A stretch of DNA of 34,513 nt from Desulfovibrio sp. (GCA_031288535.1 JAITRF010000070.1:1-34513); one strand, 5' to 3'; counted from the stretch's first letter, positions 24,647-32,340 are shown. Notes: a model not told the origin generated them from the letters alone. Numbers and translations are program-made.

Positions 24647-25039
24647 TCAGTCGCCCTGTCCGGGGTCTTTGCGAACTGGGTCCAGTCTCCCGTACCAGAG
24701 GCAGAACTCCAGCACGGCCCGATATTTTCCCTGCCCGCCGGCCAGACCCATGGCGAACTCTTCCACCGCCCGCCTGTCCGCTCCAAACTCGGCCTCTTTG
24801 TTTTGTTCGCAAAAAAAAGCCTGCGCAAGCCGCCTTGCGGCAAGGCCGGCGTCTTCACCGCGCAGATCGGGCGGTTCCTTGGGAGGGGCGAAGGGATTCC
24901 AGTCCGCATAGCCCAGGCGGTCCACAAATTTTCTGCGTCTCGGGGACAGACGCTCATAGATGCAGCGTTTCAGCTCCGACTGCGTTTCGGCGGCGGCGGC
25001 TTCGTCCGCCGTATTTTCGGGTAGGCGCTTTTTTCCCAT
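24647..25039 (-). CDS. Conserved-looking hypothetical protein
   Basis: 130 residues from ATG 25039. A longer reading would start at a TTG inside a repeat and is not preferred. It is a charged, soluble protein (MGKKRLPENTADEAAAAETQ; RCIYERLSPRRRKFVDRLGY; DWNPFAPPKEPPDLRG; VEEFAMGLAGGQGKYRAVLE). It has no membrane segment or motif I can name. Third-position GC and gene position, upstream of purH/hflX/recD2, look native. No clear Shine-Dalgarno. Function unknown. Confidence 0.65.
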   Translation of the reverse strand: MGKKRLPENTADEAAAAETQSELKRCIYERLSPRRRKFVDRLGYADWNPFAPPKEPPDLRGEDAGLAARRLAQAFFCEQNKEAEFGADRRAVEEFAMGLAGGQGKYRAVLEFCLWYGRLDPVRKDPGQGD

Positions 25040-25101
25040 GTGCCGGGTGTAAATTGGAGCTCGGGCGGCGGCTTCGGGAGCCACGGCCGCGTGTGGCGTT
25101 T

Positions 25102-25245
25102 TAGAGTGGTTCAACTTTGAAAAGTTGGACCGCTCTGCAAGGATCTGCTTGCAGATCCTTGCCGCGAAATGCCTGCAGGCGGGCTTTGCTCGCCGTCAGG
25201 CAGGCATTTCAAGCGTAAAATGCTCTAGAGCTGTTTGACGTTGAA
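25102..25245 (+). repeat. Full-length dispersed multi-hairpin element (best example)
   Basis: Three stems stand in order. H1 is AGAGTGGTTCAACTTT / AAAGTTGGACCGCTCT (25103-25136). H2 is the perfect GCAAGGATCTGC / GCAGATCCTTGC (25137-25162). H3 is GAAATGCCTGCAGGCGGG / GTCAGGCAGGCATTTC (about 25166-25212). Then comes AAGCGTAAAATGCTCT. This order is the reference for the other copies. It has a REP/BIME-like character and no coding capacity. Confidence 0.85.
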
Positions 25246-25646
25246 AACGTAGCAGCCGCTCTCTTGATGAAACGCCGATCAATCGGTGCTCCGCCCCGAA
25301 CCCCGCCCCAAACCTCGCCGGGACGCGCCGGACGCAGGCGGGGAACCGTACGGATGACGGCGGCAACGATAACTATTTCCCCCGGACCCCCTCATTCGTA
25401 GCGCACTGCGCCGACTACCGGGTGTGCGGGGGACTGATCCCGGCGGGGGTAGTTCGACGGGGCAGAACCCCCTCAAAGGAATAAATCGGCGGTTCCCTGA
25501 CGTATGCTGCGAATTTTCCGCGAAGAGCGAACGCGTCCCTGATTTGGGAAAGCAGGACTCGGACGCCTCCGCCCGGGTCATTTTGGCGCTTTACCCGCTC
25601 CGGGCCTTGCCGCGGAGGCGCAAAGCGGGCAGCAGCGCCTGCTCGT
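25246..25646. other. Intergenic stretch without a supported gene
   Basis: About 400 bp between a dispersed element and the ferredoxin stop. Open frames exist on both strands but have proline/arginine-rich shadow composition, no ribosome sites and no recognisable motif. No tRNA, SRP RNA or RNase P signature was seen. The C/G-rich 25260-25340 segment may be decayed coding DNA. Confidence 0.5.
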
Positions 25647-25835
25647 TCAGGCTTCTTCCACGCTGACGGCGCCGGCTTCGCAGGCCTCCACGCAGGATTC
25701 GCAGCCAAGACACTCTTCCACGTTCGTGGGCACGGATTTGCCGTCCTGCAGTTCATAAACCTCTACCGGGCAGATATCCACGCATTCGCTGCAGCCGGTG
25801 CACCTGTCGCTATCAACGGTCACATTCCAGGACAT
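25647..25835 (-). CDS. 2[4Fe-4S] ferredoxin
   Basis: A 62-residue low-potential electron carrier, typical in length for clostridial/Desulfovibrio-type ferredoxins. The start at 25835 has GGAGG immediately upstream. Two clusters: CTGCSECVDICP (with the usual Pro) and CLGCESCVEACE (Pro replaced by Glu). The protein is very acidic (VEVYELQDGKSV, VEECLGCE, SVEEA), as expected for an electron-transfer partner. It is a separate transcription unit with its own strong promoter and a leader of about 120 nt. Partner enzymes are not encoded nearby. Confidence 0.95.
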   Translation of the reverse strand: MSWNVTVDSDRCTGCSECVDICPVEVYELQDGKSVPTNVEECLGCESCVEACEAGAVSVEEA

Positions 25836-25960
25836 ATTTTCCTCCAATGGCGTTATGTGGCAATCCATACCCGCGATTATAGGCCGATTTTTCGGGATTG
25901 GGCGGGCGGGATTGAGCGGGCCGGACGCCTTGGTTTGCAGGCAAGGCGCGGCTAAATGGC

Positions 25961-25989
25961 TCAATAGCCGCCGCTCTTGGGCCTGTCAA
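25961..25989 (-). promoter_or_regulatory. Strong sigma70-type promoter of the ferredoxin gene
   Basis: On the minus strand, TTGACA (25989-25984) and TATTGA (25966-25961) are 17 bp apart, a perfect -35 and a good -10. Predicted transcription starts near 25955 and leaves a leader of about 120 nt before ATG 25835. The rest of the 25836-26196 gap carries only this promoter and the repeat at 26057. Confidence 0.75.
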
Positions 25990-26056
25990 GCAATTTTTTA
26001 TTGTTCCCGGTATGTCTGTGTGATAGCAACATGTTGGAAGCGGTTTTGATTTGAAA

Positions 26057-26182
26057 TGAGAACGGTTCAACTTTGAAATTTGGACCGCCCTGCAAGGATT
26101 TGCTTGCAAACCCTGCCGCGAAATGCTTGCAGGCGGGCTTCGTCCGCCGTCAGGCAGGCATTTCAAGCGTAAAATACTCCAA
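26057..26182 (+). repeat. Dispersed multi-hairpin element in the cobT leader
   Basis: Full element with H1 (GAACGGTTCAACTTTG...TTGGACCGCCC), H2 (GCAAGGATTTGC/GCAAACCCTGC, imperfect) and H3 (GAAATGCTTGCAGGCGGG / CAGGCAGGCATTTC). It ends 15 bases before ATG 26197. No cobalamin riboswitch box is visible in this leader. Confidence 0.85.
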
Positions 26183-26196
26183 AATACGGATGTGCC

Positions 26197-27285
26197 ATGC
26201 CCCTGCCCGATGATTTGCGCGATGAGTGTTCTTTGGTTCGAGACCCTGCGGCCTTCCGCGGATCGGAGCTTGAAGCCGCTGCAGCGCGGCGGCTGGATTC
26301 CCTGTTGAAGCCGCCCGGCAGCCTCGGGCGTCTGGAGGAAATCGCCCGGACCCTGCATGTGATTCAGGGTTCCGCGCCCTTGCGCGTCAGGCCGGCGCGC
26401 GTTTACGTAATCTGCGCGGATCACGGGATAATGGACCAGTGCGTCAGTTCTCAGCCGAGGGAAGTGACCGCTCTGCTCATGCGCGGATTTCTCGCGGGCG
26501 GGCTGGGCATAAACTGCCTCTGCCGTTCGGTGGACGCGCAGGCCTTGCTGGTGGACGCCGGCTGCGCCGCTTGCATGCCCGAGCATCCGCAACTGATACG
26601 GGCGAAGATTGCCCCGGGCACTGCGGACATGTCTCTGGGGCCGGCCATGAGCGCGGAGCAATGCCTTGCGGCCCTGCGCCTGGGAGTGGAGCTGGCCGCG
26701 CAGGCGCAGCGGGACGGGGTGCGCGCGCTCGGCACCGGGGAGATAGGCATAGGCAATTCCACTGTCGCGACCGCGCTTTTTTGCGCCTGCCTGGGCTTTG
26801 CGCCGGAGGAGATATGCGGGATGGGCGCCGGTTGTCCTCCGGGCGGGATCGAGCATAAAATATCCGTTATCCGCAAAGCGCTTCGGCACAACGAGGTGGC
26901 CGTCAGGGACGCGGACCCCGTTGCCGCCCTGTCGGCTTTCGGCGGTTTTGAGATCATCGCCTTGGCCGGGCTGATTATAGGCGCGGCAGCGCGCTCGATT
27001 CCGGTAATGGTGGACGGTTTTATTTCCACCGCAGCCTTCGTGGCGGCCTGCCGCCTTGCCCCGGCGGCGCGTTTTTACTGCTTTTTCAGCCACGCTTCGG
27101 CGGAAGCCGGGCATGTCAAGATTTTGCGCAGACTTGGCGTCAAGCCCTTTTTTGACTTGGGCATGCGCCTCGGCGAAGGGACGGGAGCGGCCCTGGGCTT
27201 CACCCTGCTGGACGGGGCGGCTTCGGTTTTTAACGACATGCTGACCCTGGAGAGCGCCGGCGTGGTCATTCCGGCTGGCGGGTAA
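26197..27285 (+). CDS. cobT: Nicotinate-nucleotide--dimethylbenzimidazole phosphoribosyltransferase
   Basis: A protein of 362 residues that makes alpha-ribazole phosphate for the lower loop of cobalamin. Family landmarks are LLKPPGSLGRLEEIA, VICADHGI, GTGEIGIGNSTVATAL, MVDGFISTAAFVA and the catalytic glutamate in MRLGEGTGAAL (Glu327). It stands alone, without other cobalamin genes. ATG 26197 has only a weak ribosome site, and the leader is formed by a dispersed hairpin element, which may influence expression. Confidence 0.95.
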   Translation: MPLPDDLRDECSLVRDPAAFRGSELEAAAARRLDSLLKPPGSLGRLEEIARTLHVIQGSAPLRVRPARVYVICADHGIMDQCVSSQPREVTALLMRGFLAGGLGINCLCRSVDAQALLVDAGCAACMPEHPQLIRAKIAPGTADMSLGPAMSAEQCLAALRLGVELAAQAQRDGVRALGTGEIGIGNSTVATALFCACLGFAPEEICGMGAGCPPGGIEHKISVIRKALRHNEVAVRDADPVAALSAFGGFEIIALAGLIIGAAARSIPVMVDGFISTAAFVAACRLAPAARFYCFFSHASAEAGHVKILRRLGVKPFFDLGMRLGEGTGAALGFTLLDGAASVFNDMLTLESAGVVIPAGG

Positions 27286-27307
27286 ACGGCGTCTGCCTTG
27301 CCCCGAG

Positions 27308-27445
27308 TTGGAGCGGTTTATGCCTGATGTTGCAGCTTGACGGCGAGCGTAGCCCGCCTTGCCAATCTCACGAGCGGGGTTACCTTTCGCTTCACACTGT
27401 CAGAGCATTTTATTGAAAAGATGCTTTCAATGGCAAAATGCTCCA
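27308..27445 (+). repeat. Dispersed hairpin element downstream of cobT
   Basis: GAGCGGTTTATGCC...GCTTGACGGCGAGC, AATCTCACGAGCGGGG, then CAGAGCATTTTATTGAAAAG...GGCAAAATGCTCC. It shares the last part with 14630-14675. It lies between the converging cobT and PemK genes. Confidence 0.7.
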
Positions 27446-27484
27446 AGTGGCGTGGAGATAATCGGTTTTTGGCTCAGAGAAATG

Positions 27485-27814
27485 TCAGCCCTGAATCCAG
27501 GCGGCTATATGAGACTTTATTTTGCCGGTCATTTCGACGGAGATGCGGCCGGTTTTGCGGATCACGAGATCAGGATCCGCAACCAGAAGGCGGTCCGGAC
27601 GCACGACACCGGCGACGCGCAACCCGGAACTTTCCAGATTTTTCTTGTCTAGGGGAATGGATTCTGCTCCATATGCCGCGCTGCTGATCATGCAGACAAG
27701 CAGATCGTTGTTCGGCGTGGAACACAAGACAACTGCCGGGCGGTTTTTGCTGTCAGCCTGATTTGTGAACGGAAACGGGAGAACAACGACATCTCCGGCT
27801 ACAAATCTTGCCAT
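27485..27814 (-). CDS. PemK/MazF-family toxin (endoribonuclease)
   Basis: 109 residues from ATG 27814. MazF/PemK toxins cut mRNA at short sequences. The fold signs are clear: GDVVVLPFPFTNQADSKNRP (the loop that contacts RNA), AVVLCSTPNNDLLVCMISS, SSGLRVAGVVRPDRLLVAD and IRKTGRISVEM. The active-site pattern (Arg in SKNRPAVV, Ser/Thr later) appears intact. The gene begins inside the last codons of the upstream 150-residue gene (16-bp overlap), the usual coupling in toxin-antitoxin pairs. The upstream partner is not a standard MazE/PemI. Confidence 0.9.
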   Translation of the reverse strand: MARFVAGDVVVLPFPFTNQADSKNRPAVVLCSTPNNDLLVCMISSAAYGAESIPLDKKNLESSGLRVAGVVRPDRLLVADPDLVIRKTGRISVEMTGKIKSHIAAWIQG

Positions 27815-28251
27815 GCAGTCTCTTCCTCGGCCCTGCACCAGTCGGAGAGGACGCCGGACGCGCAGGCCACTCTGAAACAGTCTTCGGCGGTGATGTCCCC
27901 GGCAAACAATTCTATGTCTTCAAAAAGTTTTTGGTATTCATCAAGCAGATTGTGCAGTTTTTTCCGCTTTGCGGGGTCGATGTTTTTTTTGCGGGCTGTC
28001 GCGCACAGTGCTTTGAGAAGGGTTACGCCGGTTCCGACCATGCCGGAGAGGGATTGCGCTTCCCCGGCGTTCAGGCGCTCATGGCCCAAAATTGTTCTGA
28101 TGTCCGGAAAAATGGCGGAAACGACGAAATCCCCTGCGGATATGACGGCGTCGAGCTTGTCCTGAAGCAAACTGTCCAAAGGCTGCCGGGGAAAGCTGAA
28201 AGCGGCCGCCAGAGGCGGCAGGCAGTCACGCAGGGGCATTGTTGATTCCAT
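27799..28251 (-). CDS. Putative antitoxin partner of PemK (unrecognised family)
   Basis: 150 residues from the start at 28251, with GGAGG seven bases upstream, so it is well translated. The protein looks all-helical: LRDCLPPLAAAFSFPRQPLD, LLQDKLDAVISAGDFVVSAI, RKKNIDPAKRKKLHNLLDEY, QKLFEDIELFAGDITAEDCF and an acidic end EEETAWQDL. No AbrB, ribbon-helix-helix or HTH motif of known MazE/PemI antitoxins is visible, and it is about twice as long as they are. Position upstream of and overlapping the toxin, plus an operator-like palindrome in its promoter, support an antitoxin role. That is inference. Confidence 0.6.
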   Translation of the reverse strand: MESTMPLRDCLPPLAAAFSFPRQPLDSLLQDKLDAVISAGDFVVSAIFPDIRTILGHERLNAGEAQSLSGMVGTGVTLLKALCATARKKNIDPAKRKKLHNLLDEYQKLFEDIELFAGDITAEDCFRVACASGVLSDWCRAEEETAWQDL

Positions 28252-28263
28252 GGTGGAGCCTCC

Positions 28264-28299
28264 GTTTTCAGAAAACCACACGGCATCCTGTTTTGTCAA
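28264..28299 (-). promoter_or_regulatory. Promoter with palindromic operator of the PemK operon
   Basis: On the minus strand, TTGACA (28299-28294) and TTTTCT (28275-28270) are 18 bp apart. A perfect palindrome GTTTTCAGAAAAC (28264-28276) covers the -10. It ends 12 bases before the ATG. This is the expected layout for autorepression by an antitoxin or toxin-antitoxin complex. Confidence 0.55.
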
Positions 28300-28388
28300 T
28301 ATGCGGGAATCAGAACCGGAGAGTGTAGGGGAGGTTACGCCGGCATCAAACGCAGCCGCCGTGGGGACCGGCGTCCGGAAACCCGGCG

Positions 28389-29450
28389 TTACTCCCACCT
28401 TTCGATATCCGGAACGGGCAGAAGAGCTACGGCTTCCCTGATTTCCCCCGGGCTTGCGGCCGCGGCCCCGGTTTTGCCGACCACCAGCCCGGCGGCGTAA
28501 TTCGCCAGCAGGCAGGAGGTTATGAGCGGCAAAGAGGCGGCGGCCCCCAGGGCCAATGCCGCTATGACGGTATCTCCCGCCCCGGTCACGTCGAACACCT
28601 GTCTGGCGGAGGTCGGGATGTGGCTGACCTCCTCCCCGGAAACGAAGACCGCCATACCCTGGCCGCCGAGGGTGATGATCAGGTGCGGGCAGGCGCATTC
28701 GCGCATGATGGCCCGGCCTGCGGCGACTATCTCCCGCGGGCCGGACACGGGCATCTTGGCGCAGGCTCCGCTCTCGTGCAGATTCGGGGTTAAGGCCGTC
28801 ACGTCTTTGTAGAGAGGAAAATTTTCCGGTTTGGGGTCCACCAGCAGCGGGATTTTCTTTTCGCCTGCCGCGCGCAATCCGCGCAATCCGCCCATGACTT
28901 CCGCGCACACCAGGCCTTTGTCGTAATCGGAGACGACTATCGCCGAACAGCGCGGCAGCTGTTCCCCGGCCTTGCGCAAAAGTCCCCGGACGGCTCCCGG
29001 AGTCAGAGGCGCGCGGTTTTCCCGGTCCACGCGCAGCATTTGCTGACCGCGCGCCAAAATTCTGGTTTTGAGAGGTGTCGGGTAGTTTTCCTGCGCAAAA
29101 AGGCAGGCTTCGATGCCTTCGCTTCGCAGGCGTTCTTCCAGGGTGCGGCCCGCTTCGTCGTCCCCGCGTCTTCCGATCAGGACCACTTCCCCGCCCAGAC
29201 TTCTGATGTTGAGGGCCACATTCCCGGCGCCGCCGATCAGCAGTTCTTCTTTTTCCACCAGGACTACCGGGATCGGGGCCTCCGGGGAGATGCGCGTGGC
29301 GTCGCCGGTCAGATAGCGATCCAGCATCAAATCCCCGATTACCAGCACTCTGGAGCCGGCGAACCTGTCCAGGGCCGCGAGCAGAGATTGCCTTATGTCT
29401 GCGGCTGTCACCTTTCGGTTTCTTCCGGGCTTCGCGAGCGCTCGGGGCAT
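28389..29450 (-). CDS. hldE1 (rfaE1): D-glycero-beta-D-manno-heptose-7-phosphate kinase
   Basis: 353 residues from ATG 29450 (GGAG eight bases upstream). A PfkB-type kinase that phosphorylates heptose 7-phosphate at C1 for ADP-heptose, the inner-core lipopolysaccharide sugar. Motifs are VLVIGDLMLDRYLTGDATRI, GGAGNVALNIRSLGGEV, VVSDYDKGLV and the catalytic DVTGAGDTVIAALALG. The cytidylyl/adenylyltransferase half of bifunctional HldE is absent, so that step is encoded elsewhere. It lies after parB in the same direction, 73 bases apart, possibly a shared transcript. Confidence 0.9.
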   Translation of the reverse strand: MPRALAKPGRNRKVTAADIRQSLLAALDRFAGSRVLVIGDLMLDRYLTGDATRISPEAPIPVVLVEKEELLIGGAGNVALNIRSLGGEVVLIGRRGDDEAGRTLEERLRSEGIEACLFAQENYPTPLKTRILARGQQMLRVDRENRAPLTPGAVRGLLRKAGEQLPRCSAIVVSDYDKGLVCAEVMGGLRGLRAAGEKKIPLLVDPKPENFPLYKDVTALTPNLHESGACAKMPVSGPREIVAAGRAIMRECACPHLIITLGGQGMAVFVSGEEVSHIPTSARQVFDVTGAGDTVIAALALGAAASLPLITSCLLANYAAGLVVGKTGAAAASPGEIREAVALLPVPDIERWE

Positions 29451-29523
29451 ATGCAAATCTCCGCGTCAGTTATGCGAATTGAAGTAGTTCGTTGAAATAT
29501 TTATCGGGAGTACGGAGCGGGGA

Positions 29524-30567
29524 TCACAAAGCGACAAAATGTCTTTTCGCTTTGCCGGCGCCGCCTGCGGCGGCCGGTGCGGTTTCGCCGAGGGACTGGA
29601 GTTTGTCTATAAATTCCTCCAGTTCTTCTTTGCTGTTATAGGTAAAGCTGACCCGCCCCCTGTCTTCCCGGCCGGTGACGCGCACCGGCATCCGCAGGCA
29701 GGCGCCGATGCGCGTCTGCAAATCCAGCAGGACAGCGCTCCGGTTTTTTTTCCCGATTTCGCCTTCCGCGTTTTGCGCCTGCGGCGCGGCGGCGCCTGCC
29801 GTGCTCCCTTGTTCGGGGTGGAGAGCCGCAGTTTTTTCGCCTTCTTCACGGACCGGGTCCCTCTCCCGCGCTTGGTCCAATCCGCCTTTTTCTTTCCAGA
29901 GAGCGGCCAGGCCTTCCGCTTCGCGTACCGACAGGCGTCTGTCCAGGATGAGGTCCTTGAGTTTTTCCTGCGCGCCGGCTTCAGGTACGCTCAACAGCGC
30001 CCGCGCGTGGCCGGGGCTCAATCTGCCGTCGGCCAGGCAGGAGCGCACTGTCTCCGGCAGGGTGAGCAGGCGCAGACTGTTGGCGATATAAGGCCGGCTT
30101 TTGCCGATTTTCCCGGCCAGTTCGTCCTGGCTCAGTCCGAATTCGTCTTTGAGAATTTGCAGGGCGGTGGCTTCCTCCAAAGGGTTCAGGTCTTCGCGCT
30201 GCAAGTTTTCGATGAGCGCCGAAGCCAGAGTGTCCTGTTCGGAAAGGACGCGCACATAGACCGGCACTTCCTCCAGGCCGACCATTTTGCAGGCGCGCCA
30301 GCGGCGTTCGCCGGAGACGATCTCGTATTTTCCCGGTTGCGCGGTCCCGGCGGGTCGAACGAGAAGCGGTTGCAGCAAACCTTGGCTGCGAATGGAATCC
30401 GCCAGCTCATCCATGCTTTTGGCGCTGAACTGGCGGCGCGGCTGTCGCGGGTTGGGCACGAGGTCTTCAAGCGGCAGCGTGCGCAGCCCGGTGACATTTA
30501 CGCTGTCCCGTCTTTCCCGGATCAGTGCGTCCAGGCCTTTGCCCAGACCGGTTATGTTTGCGGCCAT
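29524..30567 (-). CDS. parB: Chromosome-partitioning protein ParB
   Basis: 347 residues. ParB is a CTP-dependent clamp that loads at parS and spreads. It has the conserved start GLGKGLDALI, the CTP-binding boxes PNPRQPRRQF and GERRWRA (86-92), ENLQREDLNP (120-129), a central HTH (DELAGKIGKSRPYIANSLRL) and a C-terminal dimer domain after a variable linker (about 215-280) rich in Ala/Glu/Lys. Four perfect parS sites lie 1.5-3.7 kb upstream. It is separated from parA by 754 bp of repeat DNA, whereas the two genes usually adjoin. Confidence 0.97.
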   Translation of the reverse strand: MAANITGLGKGLDALIRERRDSVNVTGLRTLPLEDLVPNPRQPRRQFSAKSMDELADSIRSQGLLQPLLVRPAGTAQPGKYEIVSGERRWRACKMVGLEEVPVYVRVLSEQDTLASALIENLQREDLNPLEEATALQILKDEFGLSQDELAGKIGKSRPYIANSLRLLTLPETVRSCLADGRLSPGHARALLSVPEAGAQEKLKDLILDRRLSVREAEGLAALWKEKGGLDQARERDPVREEGEKTAALHPEQGSTAGAAAPQAQNAEGEIGKKNRSAVLLDLQTRIGACLRMPVRVTGREDRGRVSFTYNSKEELEEFIDKLQSLGETAPAAAGGAGKAKRHFVAL

Positions 30568-30639
30568 TTACGCCCTCCTTGTCGCCCTGCCGGCAATTTT
30601 GCGGGAGTGTTCGCGGAAACTGCTGTTTCCGGCGCGCCC

Positions 30640-31187
30640 GGCGTGGTTGCCCGCCATTTCAAGCTCTTTTCTCCGCCATCCCGATTTTCCTGCCCCGCCA
30701 CTCCGAGCGCCCGTCTCCGCCATTCCGATCGCCTTTCTCCGTCATGCCGGGTACCCTGCCCCGGCCGTTCCGGTAGCCTTTCTCCGTCATGCCGGGCACC
30801 CTGCCCTGGCCGTTCCGGTGGCCTTTCTTCGCCATGCCGGCGCCCCGGCGTGTTTGCCCGCCATTCAGATCGCCCTGCTCCGCTATTCCGAGCCTCTTTC
30901 TCCGTCATGCCGGGCGCCCTGCCCCGGCCGTTCCGGTGGCCTTTCTCCGCCACTCCGATCTCCCTGCCCCGGCCGTTCTGATGGCCTTTCTCCGCCATCC
31001 CGATTTTCCTGCCCCGCCACTCCGAGCGCCCGTCTCCGCCATCCCGATCGCCTTTCTCCGTCATGCCGGGCGCCCTGTCCCGCCGTTCCGGTGGCCTTTC
31101 TCCGCCATGCCGGCGCGCCCGGCGTGTTTGCCCGCCATTCAGATCTCCCTGCTCCGTCATTCTGAGCGAAGCGAAGAATCTATCTTC
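30640..31187. repeat. Degenerate tandem array of 20-31-nt units between parA and parB
   Basis: About 22 units follow each other with the consensus CTCCGYCATKCCGR then 6-12 variable bases. Examples start at 30671, 30694 and 30714. A block of about 80 bp at 30671 recurs at 30990 almost unchanged (offset 319). The array is framed by GGCGCGCCCGGCGTG near 30631 and GGCGCGCCCGGCGTGTTTGC near 31110. The last unit is TCATTCTGAGCGAAGCGAAG (about 31158-31177), a sequence widely scattered in bacterial genomes, so the array may be its expansion. Open frames across it are arginine/proline-rich shadows. The rest of the 30568-31321 gap has no gene. Confidence 0.85.
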
Positions 31188-31289
31188 CCGCCTTTTGTCT
31201 CCGGTGGCATGGGAGACATGAAAATGGCTTCTTTGCCTTCGGATCGGAATGACCCTGTGGATATCTCCACATCCACCGCGCTGGTGTCC

Positions 31290-31324
31290 AGGGCAGTCCA
31301 GCTTTTCAAAGTGAAACTGCTTTA
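31290..31324 (-). repeat. Fragment of the dispersed element at the end of parA
   Basis: Read on the minus strand, AGCAGTTTCACTTTGAAAAGCTGGAC matches stem H1 of the dispersed family. It overlaps the parA stop codon and may act as its terminator. Confidence 0.5.
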
Positions 31325-32092
31325 GTCTCTGCGTGGGGGTTTACGCAGGACGACTTCTTTGGCCAGACCGAGGTAGGCGTCCGCCCCTTTGGATTTTATG
31401 TCGTAGTGGATGATAGATTTGCCGTGGCTGGGCGCTTCAGACAGGCGGACGTTTCTGGGGACCACCGTTTCGAAAAGGCGGTCCTGAAAGCATTTGCGCA
31501 CCTCGTTTTTCACCTGGCGCGTCAGTCTGTTGCGGGTGTCATACATGGTCAGCACGACTCCCAGCAGCGAAAGGCCGGGGTTCAAGCGTTTTTTCACCAG
31601 GTCGAAGGTGTGCAGGAGTTTTGCCACTCCTTCCAGCGCGAAATATTCGCATTGCAGGGGAATGAGCAGCTCCCTGGCCGCGCACAGGGCGTTCAAGGTC
31701 AGCAGGCCCAGAGAGGGCGGGCAGTCCAGCAGGATGTATTCATAGCGGCTTTCGAGCTGGCGCAGAACTTCGGCCAGGTAGTATTCCCTGCCGATCTTGT
31801 CCACCAGTTCCATTTCAACGGCCACCAGGTCGGTGGTGGACGGCAGGACCGACAGGAAGGGGTATTTCGTCTCGACAATGGCCTGGGTCGCCAATTCCGG
31901 CTGAAAAAAGCAGGGATAAATATTGAATTGCCCCGCGCTTACCTCCAGGCCGCTGGTGGAGTTGGCCTGCGGGTCGCAGTCCACAAGCAGCGCCTTTTTC
32001 TCCATGATTGCCAGAGAGGCGGCCAAATTGATGGCCGTGGTCGTTTTCCCCACCCCGCCTTTCTGATTGGCAATGGCAACGATTCTGGCCAC
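31322..32092 (-). CDS. parA: Chromosome-partitioning ATPase ParA (Soj)
   Basis: 256 residues. It drives origin segregation with ParB on the nucleoid. Deviant Walker A KGGVGKTT (residues 11-18), LLVDCDPQANSTSGLEV, YILLDCPPSLGLLTLNAL and GVVLTMYDTRNRLTRQV are all intact. I prefer GTG 32092 over ATG 32098: GAGGA abuts the ATG directly but lies six bases before the GTG, and the GTG start gives MARIVAIANQKGG, the standard N-terminus. A parS site lies 21 bases upstream, so ParB could regulate this promoter. Confidence 0.96.
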   Translation of the reverse strand: MARIVAIANQKGGVGKTTTAINLAASLAIMEKKALLVDCDPQANSTSGLEVSAGQFNIYPCFFQPELATQAIVETKYPFLSVLPSTTDLVAVEMELVDKIGREYYLAEVLRQLESRYEYILLDCPPSLGLLTLNALCAARELLIPLQCEYFALEGVAKLLHTFDLVKKRLNPGLSLLGVVLTMYDTRNRLTRQVKNEVRKCFQDRLFETVVPRNVRLSEAPSHGKSIIHYDIKSKGADAYLGLAKEVVLRKPPRRD

Positions 32093-32112
32093 AAGCATTC
32101 CTCGGGTGAGAT

Positions 32113-32128
32113 TGTTTCACGTGAAACA
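32113..32128. promoter_or_regulatory. parS site 1
   Basis: Perfect 16-bp TGTTTCACGTGAAACA, the canonical chromosomal parS. It lies 21 bp upstream of the parA start, within its promoter region, and not inside the repeated module. Confidence 0.97.
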
Positions 32129-32285
32129 TGCTGTCGGTCCCGGTGCGACTTATTCGAATTTCAAATCAAAACCGCATCCATGCAGGTTTAATTTGTCGGC
32201 TGTGTCGGGAACGCGGTCCCGTACAGCCTCTCGAAATGCTTCGCATATCGGTGTGACATCCTGTAACGCTTTCCATTTCCAGATC

Positions 32286-32340
32286 AAAACTGAGAGCATT
32301 TTGATCCGGAATTAGGCTTGAGACCGGCGTTTGACGGCGA
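32286..32340 (+). repeat. Decayed fragment of the dispersed hairpin element
   Basis: GAGCATTTTGATCCGG...AGGCTTGAGACCGGCGTTTGACGGCGAAGC recalls the 5' part of the element at 14547. The stretch 32129-32285 before it has no gene. Confidence 0.4.

Noticed and set aside
25040-25114. Longer start (TTG 25114) for the 24647 hypothetical gene
   Set aside because: That codon lies inside stem H1 of a dispersed repeat and has no ribosome site.
25246-25646. tRNA, SRP RNA or RNase P gene in the gene-free stretch
   Set aside because: No T-loop GTTCRAATC, no SRP tetraloop motif and no RNase P core sequence on either strand.
30552-31160. Minus-strand ORF of 202 codons and plus-strand ORFs across the parA-parB gap
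   Set aside because: Translations are repetitive Arg/Gly/Pro/Glu shadows of the short-repeat array, with no ribosome site and no domain.
30640-31187. CRISPR array
   Set aside because: Units are degenerate, 20-31 nt long, without constant repeats or unique spacers, and no cas gene is present.
31240-31290. DnaA boxes or oriC next to parABS
   Set aside because: Only partial TTATCCACA-like words (such as GTGGATATCTCCACA) and no cluster or AT-rich unwinding region.
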